The notes below the pieces were generated by a model. That model worked only from the letters and a program-made list of their open reading frames with translations. It did no database searches and was not told the DNA's origin. From positions 5,022,001-5,086,000 of the forward strand of contig CAKKNE010000005.1 in the NCBI GenBank assembly GCA_918797485.1: a stretch of DNA of 64,000 nt, read 5' to 3'. The position numbers and the translations under genes are program-made. The stretch's first letter is position 1. Each line of letters opens with the position of its first letter. Shown here piece after piece: positions 53,250-61,100 of the stretch. This DNA is from Pelagomonas calceolata. Lineage: Eukaryota > Sar > Pelagophyceae > Pelagomonadales > Pelagomonadaceae.

Positions 53250-54893
53250 CTAGTAGTCCTCCGCCAGCGCCTCCTTCCGCTCCTTCTCCAGCTGCTCCAT
53301 CGCGCGCTCCGTCGGCGTCTTCCGCATCGGCGCCATGAAGTAGCACGGCGTCGCCTCTAACCGCTTGATCTCGGCCACCATGGCCGCGTCGGCGGCGTCG
53401 GCGGCGTAGAGCGCGCCCGAGCCCTCTTGGGGGGGCAGCGGCGGCGGCAGCGGCCGGTCGTCGCCGGGCGCTCGATGAAACGCCTCACAAAAACACACCT
53501 CGCAGAGGCCTGCCGCGACGCGCGCGGACGCCGAGCACTTGACGCACGCGACGTCCGGCACGGACGGCGCGTCGGCGAGCGACGGCATGCGCGAGAGCTC
53601 GAAGTGCGGGTCCATCAATACGAGTTGCGCGAAGCGCGCGCCGTCGGCGACGTCGTCCTCATCTAAGGAATTCTCGACCAGGCTCGTCTCCGCGCGCACG
53701 GACCAGTCCGGGCCCACCGTACTTCCTAAATTGACTGCGCCGTGCGACCAGTCGCTCGACGCGCGCACCACGTCCTCCAGTAAAGCTTCGGCCTCGCACT
53801 GCATGGCGCTCGTCGCGGCTTCTGACCTTAGTAAAGCCACCGCGAGGTTCCGCGCCAGCGCGACCGTGAGATAGTCGTCGTCGCCCCGATGTCTCTTACA
53901 TAACGAGTGCTGCTCCCGCAGGAAGGCCACGGCCGTCTCGCATTTCGTGGGAGGCGGCGCCTCCGCGTTCGGATCCGGCGGCGCGCCCCACGGCGTCGCC
54001 GCCCACTCGCTCTTATGACGTTCCTTCATCTCCGCGTCGCGCTGCTTCAACTCGAGCTCGAGCTTCTGCATCACGAGGACCGACGTCCGCGCGGCGAAGC
54101 GCTCCTCGACGGCCTTCTTGGCGAACTCTTCGAGCTCCTGGGCGTGGCGCTCCCGCATGTCTCGTTCCAGCACCGCGCGGCCCCATTTCGTGACGATCAG
54201 TTCGTCCCAGTGCTTCTTCCTCAGTTCCTTCTCCTCCTCGGCGACCTCGACCAGCACCTTCTCCATATGTATTCTACCCTTCTTCTTATCTATTAATTTC
54301 GTCTTCCTTGCACTTGTTCTTTTCGCCTCGGCCCTTTCCTCGAACTCGCGCCACTCATCAGCATGCTTCGCCTCGAGCGCCGCCTTGGCCTCGGCGCGCG
54401 CTTGCGCGTTCTTCGAGTCCTCATCCACGAGACAAGCGCCGTAATTCACGGCCGCCGAGAAGACCTCCCTATGGCGATCACCCTTCCTCCGCAACAAATC
54501 GACAAACACACTTAAAGCTTTCTTCGACGCCTGATTGAGATCATACGCCGCCTGGGCCGCGCGCCGCTTCCTCTTCGCTTCGACCTTGACCATTTTTTCG
54601 CGGTAGTGCCGCGCGTGGTCTTTTGCTCGGACGCGTAATCGAACGGCTTCGCCCCGATCAAGCGCCCGGATGCGCCCGGCGTTGCCCGGGTCGTACTCGG
54701 CAGGACCGGTCTTCGGCCTCCGGTGCCGCAACTCGTAGCGCACGTCGTTCAATGCGAATTTTAAGTGGCGCATCATGCCGCCGGCGCCGCCGGACAGCGG
54801 GCCCGTCGTCTTCACGTGCGCTAACGACGGCACGTCGTCGCGCTGCTCGACCGCGCGGGCCTGCTCGCGGATGTCCAACTCGTCGTCGGCCAT
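53250..54893 (-). CDS. Charged helical protein, function unknown
   Basis: 547 residues from ATG 54893 (MADDELDIREQ), preferred over an upstream ATG (55016) that would add a hydrophobic non-conserved-looking leader. Residues 100-330 are Lys/Glu/Arg/Ala-rich helix with recurring units such as KHADEWREFEERAEAKR, KKHWDELIVTKWGRAVLERD and RHKSEWAATPWG, likely related repeats with W at a fixed place. Near the C-terminus a Cys-rich patch (CVKCSASARVAAGLCEVCFC, about 455-475) could bind zinc. No family recognised. Confidence 0.6.
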   Translation of the reverse strand: MADDELDIREQARAVEQRDDVPSLAHVKTTGPLSGGAGGMMRHLKFALNDVRYELRHRRPKTGPAEYDPGNAGRIRALDRGEAVRLRVRAKDHARHYREKMVKVEAKRKRRAAQAAYDLNQASKKALSVFVDLLRRKGDRHREVFSAAVNYGACLVDEDSKNAQARAEAKAALEAKHADEWREFEERAEAKRTSARKTKLIDKKKGRIHMEKVLVEVAEEEKELRKKHWDELIVTKWGRAVLERDMRERHAQELEEFAKKAVEERFAARTSVLVMQKLELELKQRDAEMKERHKSEWAATPWGAPPDPNAEAPPPTKCETAVAFLREQHSLCKRHRGDDDYLTVALARNLAVALLRSEAATSAMQCEAEALLEDVVRASSDWSHGAVNLGSTVGPDWSVRAETSLVENSLDEDDVADGARFAQLVLMDPHFELSRMPSLADAPSVPDVACVKCSASARVAAGLCEVCFCEAFHRAPGDDRPLPPPLPPQEGSGALYAADAADAAMVAEIKRLEATPCYFMAPMRKTPTERAMEQLEKERKEALAEDY

Positions 54894-55131
54894 GGTGTCG
54901 GCGTCGGGTGCGCCTATGACACCTGGGGGCTGCCACAGCACGACAAAGCCTGGGTAAAAAGCAGGCAGGGCGGTGTAGGGCAACGCTGCGACGGCGTACA
55001 AGCCGTATAAAGTCAAGGGGCAGCGTCGGGCCGGCGCCAGGCAGCTTTTGCGGCCGGCCGCTGCAGCAATCTAGTATGTTTATACTGTCAAAAAAGCTCT
55101 TTTGCATCACAGTTGATATTGAAACCAAATC

Positions 55132-58100
55132 ATGGGGCCCCCACCGGGGGATCCAGGCTCCCCGGAGCCCCCACCGGCGCCCGGCCAGCGGCGCAGCCCG
55201 GCGCCGCCACCCATGCCAGCCCATGCTGTTCAAATGCAGCCCGAAAGCATACGTGCCCGTGAGCTGCGCGCCGCGCAAGCACAAAACAACGCCTCGGACG
55301 AGTCCGACGGCGCCCTGACGCCTCCGAAACCGCGGGTCCTCCCGCCCGTGCCGTCGCCGCGGTCCGCGCCGGCCGCGGACCGCCTCGCCGCGGAGAACGC
55401 GATGTTGAAAGCCGCGCTGGAGAATGCAAGGAAGACCATCCACGACGCGGCCGCGGAGCGCGACGACCTAAGAAAGCGGGCCACGGAAGAAATAAATGCC
55501 ATGCGAGCCTCGCTCGACGCCGAACGCGCGGAGCTGCGCGAGGCCTCCTACACGAAGGCCGCCCTGTTGCGCCGGTCCGAGCCGCACGCGGACCTGGCGG
55601 AAGCATTACAATCTCTAGAAGCGATGAAGGCCGGGGCCGCCGCGCGGGATGCAAGGGACGCGGCGGCCAAGAGCGCCCTCGCCGACGAGGTGAGCGCTTT
55701 GAAGGCTTCTGGAAGAGCCGCGGCGCGGCTCCAGGCCGACCTCGCGGCCGCCCACGCCGAGCTCGAGGCGGAACGCCAGGGGCGGGCCGCGCAGACCGGC
55801 GCGTTCCGCGCGCAGCTCGACGACATACGGGCCGCCAAGGAGGAGGCCTGCCGCGACGCCGTCGACTGGGCCGAGGAGTCATCCAGGTTCAAGGGCGAGG
55901 TCACGGCGTTGCTCACGAAGTGTCAGAAACTCGAGGAGGACAAGGCGGCAGCCATCGAATCGAATGGTGGATTGGAGGCCGACCTCGCCGCCGCGCGCCG
56001 CGAGACGGATGAGGTAACGGGGCGTTTAGATGGCGCCGTCGCGAGCCTGGCGCAGGCCAAGACGGAGCAGGAGCGGTTGTACGCCGAAACGTCGAGCCTG
56101 AAGCGCGACCTCGCGGCGACGAAGGCGGACCTGGTCCAATCAAAGGCCGACGCCGACGCGGCCCGGGACGCGCGCGACGCCGCGATCGCGGACGCGCGCG
56201 CCGCGGCCAGGCGCTTCTCCCAAGAACTCGCGGCGGCGCGGGCCTCGGGCGAGACGCAGGCCGCCGCCGACGCGCGGGCCGCGGCGGAGCTCCAGCGCGA
56301 CTTGGTTGCCGCGAAGGCCGCGCTCGACGTCGCGCGCACGCCGCCGGCGTCGCCGAACCCGCGCCTGTCCCAGCTCGAGGCCCACGCCGACGCCGCCGAC
56401 GAGGCGCGCGACGCGGCCCTCGCCGAATGTGTCCAGCTCCGCAAGAAGCTCTCTTCGTTGGAGGTGGACCGCGACGAATTACAAGCGGGCCGGGAGACGA
56501 TCAAAGGCAAGGCCGCGAACCTCCAGCGGCGCCTGACGGCCCTCGAGGCCGAGCTGGCGGCGGCGCAGGAAGCGCACGAGGCCCGGCTCTCATCATTAGC
56601 CGAGGAGCGCGACCGGCGCGTCGGCGACGAGCGCGACCGCGTCGCTTCTTTAAGGCGCGAGCTCGCCGGGTCTATAGCAGATCGCGACGACCTCCGCGCG
56701 TCCGTCGACGTCCTGAAGCGGCGAAGTGATACGCTCGAGAAGCAGCTGCGCGAGGAGCGCGCCGCGGCCGAAGTAGCATCGGACCAATTGAAGGAGGACC
56801 GCGAGCGGAGTTTGAGCGAGGAGCGCGCCGCCGGCGAGGCGACGGCCCAGAAACTGCGACGGGACCTCGACGCGAAGCAGGCCCAGCTCGACGAGGCCAA
56901 CGCTTTATTACTGAGCGGCCCCGCGCCGCGCGAGGCCGACGCGCCGGCCGTCGCCCGCCTCAAGGCCGAGCTCGCGACGGCGTCCGAGGCCCTGGACCGC
57001 ATGACCGTCGAGGCTGCCGACGCCGGCCACAGCGCCACGAACTTGAGGCGGGACGTCGAGAGCGAGCGCGACAAGCGCCGCAAGGCCGAGACCGAGGCGA
57101 ACGACCAGCGCCGCGCCGCCGAGGAGGCGCTCAGCCAAGCGGACGCAGTCAAACGAGACGCCGACGCGCGGATGGCCTCGGCGAAGCGCGAGGCCGACGC
57201 GCGGCTCGCGGCGGCCCAGCGCGAGGCCGAGCAGCGCCTCGCGGACGCCCGGCGCGGCGACGCCGAAGCGCTGGCGGACGCGAAACGCGACGCGGAAGCG
57301 AAGCGCCGTGACGCCGACGCGCTCCGGGCGTCGAACGCGGAACTGCAGCGCGTTGCCGACCGACTGCGGGAGGAGCTCTCGGAAATGGGGGAACTGCGGC
57401 GCGAGCTCGCCGCGGCGAGGACGCCACGCGACGACGCGCCGCCGCCGCCGCCGCCGCTCCGGAATCCGCAGGTCGCCGAGCTCCAGCGCGAGGTGGAGCG
57501 CCTCACCGAGGAGGCCGAGAGCCGGCGCGCGACGAGCTTCGTCGAGGCGACGCGGCTCCGGGACGAGGCCGACGCGGCGCGTGCCGTCGCCTCGGACCTG
57601 CGGGACGACCTCCGCGCGGCCGAGGGCCAGCGCGACGAGGCCGTCGACGCCGCGCGCAAGCTCGAGCGGACGGTCGCGCGGCTCAAGGGCGACGTCGACG
57701 CCGCGGCGGGCCGGCGCGACGCGGCGGACGCGCGCGCCTTGCACGAGGCCGCCGCCGCGCTCGACGCGGCCCGGCAGGCGCAGCGCGCCGCCGAGGGCGC
57801 GCGCGACGGCGCCGTCGCCGACGCGGCGCGGCTGCAGGCGGCGCTCGACGCGGCGCGGACCGAGTGGCACTCCCCGCGGCGGCACGGCACGCCCGAGGGC
57901 GCCGACGTCACCCGCCTCGAAGCGGAGCTCGCCGCGGCCCGCAAGGCCGAGGCCGCGACGGCGGCGCGTGTAAGGGACGAGTGCCGCGCGGAGGCGGCGC
58001 GGCTCGAGGCCGACCTCAAGGCCGCGTCGCAAAAGGCCGAGGCCGCGACGGCGGCGCGCGTGCGCGACGAGTGCCGCGCGGAGGCGGCGCGGCTCGAGGC

Positions 58101-61100
58101 CGACCTCAAGGCCGCGTCGCAAAAGGCCGAGGCCGCGACGGCGGCGCGTGTCAGGGACGAGTGCCGCGCCGAAGCCGTGCGGCTCGAGGCCGACCTGCGG
58201 GCCGACCGGAGCGAGCTCAACTCGGCGAAGACGTCGCTGGAACACGAGCTTGCGGCCATGACCCGCGAGCGCGACGTCGCGCTCGCCGCGTGCTCCGAGG
58301 CGAACGGCGAGCTGCGGGCGTTGAAACTGAAGCACGAGCTCGAGGCCGAGCTCGAGGCCGTGCGCACGCCGCCGCGGGACCACGCCGCGCGCGCCGACCG
58401 GGCCGAGCGCGAGAAGATGGAGGCGGAGGCGCGCGAGGCCGAGGTCCGCGCGGAGTTCGCTGCTTTACGTAGAAGACTCGACGCGGCCGAGGCGCGGGCG
58501 GCGTCGACGTCCGACAGCGAGGAAGTCCCGCGGTCACCGGCGGCGGCTCTAAATGAGGAGGTGTCCGAGGTGCTGCGTGAGGCCGACCGCAGCGTGCGGC
58601 AGAATATCAGGAGGGTGGAGACGTTCGAGAGCGGCGACGCGCCCCAGACGCCGCCGCGGTCGCGCGGCTTAAGAAGACGCGTCGCTGCTTTAGCGGAGGA
58701 GCGGGACGCGCTCCTGGCGAACGCCGAGAAGCGGATCAGTTCGCTGACGGAGCAGCTCGCGCGCGTGACGCAGGAGCGCGACGCTGCAAGACCCATCGTC
58801 GAGACGAGGGGCCGCGCCACACAAACCAAGGTCTACGGCCTCCAGCAGCGGCCGCGGAGCGCGCCGCCGTCGCCCCGAGGGTCCTCGGACGACGAGGACC
58901 GCGGCAAGTGGCGGAGAGCGGAAGATGAGTTGAAATCGTTAAGGAGGATGCTCGAGGACGCCGCGGCCTCGGAGGCGAGGGCCGTCGCGTCGCTGAAACG
59001 GGACCTGGCGGCGGCCCAGGCCGAGCTCGACGTGTTGCGGACGCCCCAGAAGAATCCCATGGAGCAGGCGTTGGCCGCGGAAAAAAGACGACGAGAGGTC
59101 CTCGAGGCCGAGCTTTCTGAGGTGCGGCAGGAGCTCGAGAAAGTAAGTGCCGGCGAGGCGCGGGCCGTCGCCACGCTGAAAAGGGACCTGGCGGCCACGA
59201 AGGCGTCCTTAGAAATACACAGCGAGCCGGCGGACACTTCAGTTGTGAAGCGGCTGCGGGACGCGCTGAACGAGGCCACTTCCGAATTGAATGAAGCACG
59301 GAGTTCCATGAAGTCGCAAAAGAAAACGGCGGACGAGCTCGAGGCATGCCGCAGGGCCCACGCCGCGGAGAAGCAAGCGGCGGAGGAACTGCGGCAGAAA
59401 ATTCACGAAGCGTCTCTCGTAAGAACGCCGCCTCAGACGCCGCCGCGCGAGCCGTCGTCGGACCACGCCGCGGCGGGCAGCACCGCGGGCCGCATGCGCG
59501 CCGCAGCTTTAAAGAGCCTGCGCACTGAGCTCGAGCACGCGCGGGCCGCGCTCGCGGAGATGCGCCTTCGCTCCGACCACACGGAGGAGTCCCACGTCAA
59601 GGCGCTGCAGCACGACCTGCGGCACGCGGCCGAGGAGTGCCAGGAACTCCACGACGAAGTGGCTAAAGAAAAGAAGCTCCGCGCGGAGAGCGAGGAGGCT
59701 TTGCGCATGGAGCAGAGCGTCTTCGCCGAGGCGGAGATGGCGCTGCGGGGCAAGATCTCCGAGAAGGCGGGCGCGCTCGAGGCCGAGCGCCGGCTGCGGG
59801 CCGAGGCCGAGGCGTCGCTCCAGGACATGGCGGCGGTGTCCGCGGCGCTCGGCGCCGAGCGCCGGCGGCGCGGCGAGCTCGAGGCCGCCCTCGCAGAATT
59901 ACAAAGGACGAGCTCCGAGAAGGAATCTTCATTAAGAGTGGACCTCACGACGGCCGCGGACGCGTTGGGTGCCCTGGACGAGGAACATAGAACTGAGGCG
60001 GCCGCGCTGCGAAGCAACCTGGAGGCGCAGCACGAGGTCGAGGCGAACCTGCGCGGCGAGCTGGCCCACGCGCAGGACGCCCTGCAGGCCGAGCGCGCGG
60101 CCTGGGCCGAGGTCGAGGCCGAGGTCGAGAATGAGAGAGAGCAGCGGACGCGGACCGAGGACGATCTAAGAGAAGAGCTCCGGGCGGTGGAGGCGGATCG
60201 GACTCGGACCGAGGACGACCTGCGCGCCGAGCTTCAATCAAAAGCGGAGGCCCTGGCCGCGGAGCAGGCGGCGCGGAACCGCACGGAGGCGGCGCTCGCC
60301 GAGGCCGTGCGGCCGCGGACCGGCGACGTCGAGCGCCTCGAGACGCACCTGGTCGACCTCGCGGCCGCGGCGACCGACGAGGTCGACGCGCACCGGAACG
60401 CGGCACAGCGGCGCGCGGCCGAGCTCCAGCGCGCCCGGAGCGACCACGAGGCCCAGGCTTCCAATGCGCAGCGGCGCATCGCCGCGCTCGAGCGCGAGCT
60501 GGCCGCGGCCCGCACGGCGCTCGAGGACGCGAACGCCGACGACGCGGCCGCCGCGCAGACGATCGAGACGCTCGAGCGCGAGCTCGCACATGTCAGTTCG
60601 GGAGCGACGGCCGCGGCGCGCGCCCACGAGCGCGCCCTGGGCGAGGCGCGCGACGAGGCGGCCGCGGAGGCGCGGACCGCGCAGCGCAAGGACGCGGAGC
60701 TCGCGCGCGCGAACGACGCGCTGCAGGCGGCCACGAACGACCGGGACGCGGCCGAGGCCACGATCCAAGGGCTGCGGCGCGATCTCGTGCGCCGCGGCGA
60801 CGCCCTGCGGGTCGCGGAGGAGGACCGGGACGCGACTATACAACAACTGCAGCGCGAGCTGGAGGCGACGAAGCGCGACGCGGCCAAGTGGAAGGACGAC
60901 GCCGACGCGCTGCGGACCGAGGCCTTCGTCGAGGCGACGCGCCTGCGGGACGAGACGCAGGACGCGCGGACTCGGGCGCGCGAGGCAGCGGCTGCGCAGG
61001 CCGAGCGGCTGACGGCCGCCGAGCGCGAGCGGGACGAGCTCCGGCGGAGCGCCGACGAGCGAGCGAAGCGGTTGACAGTCGTCGAGGGCGAGCGGGACGA

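Noticed and set aside
55923-58829. 968-codon minus-strand open frame
   Set aside because: It is antisense to the continuous 2,956-codon plus frame; its translation is Ser/Ala/Arg-rich low complexity, the usual shadow of a GC-rich coiled-coil gene.
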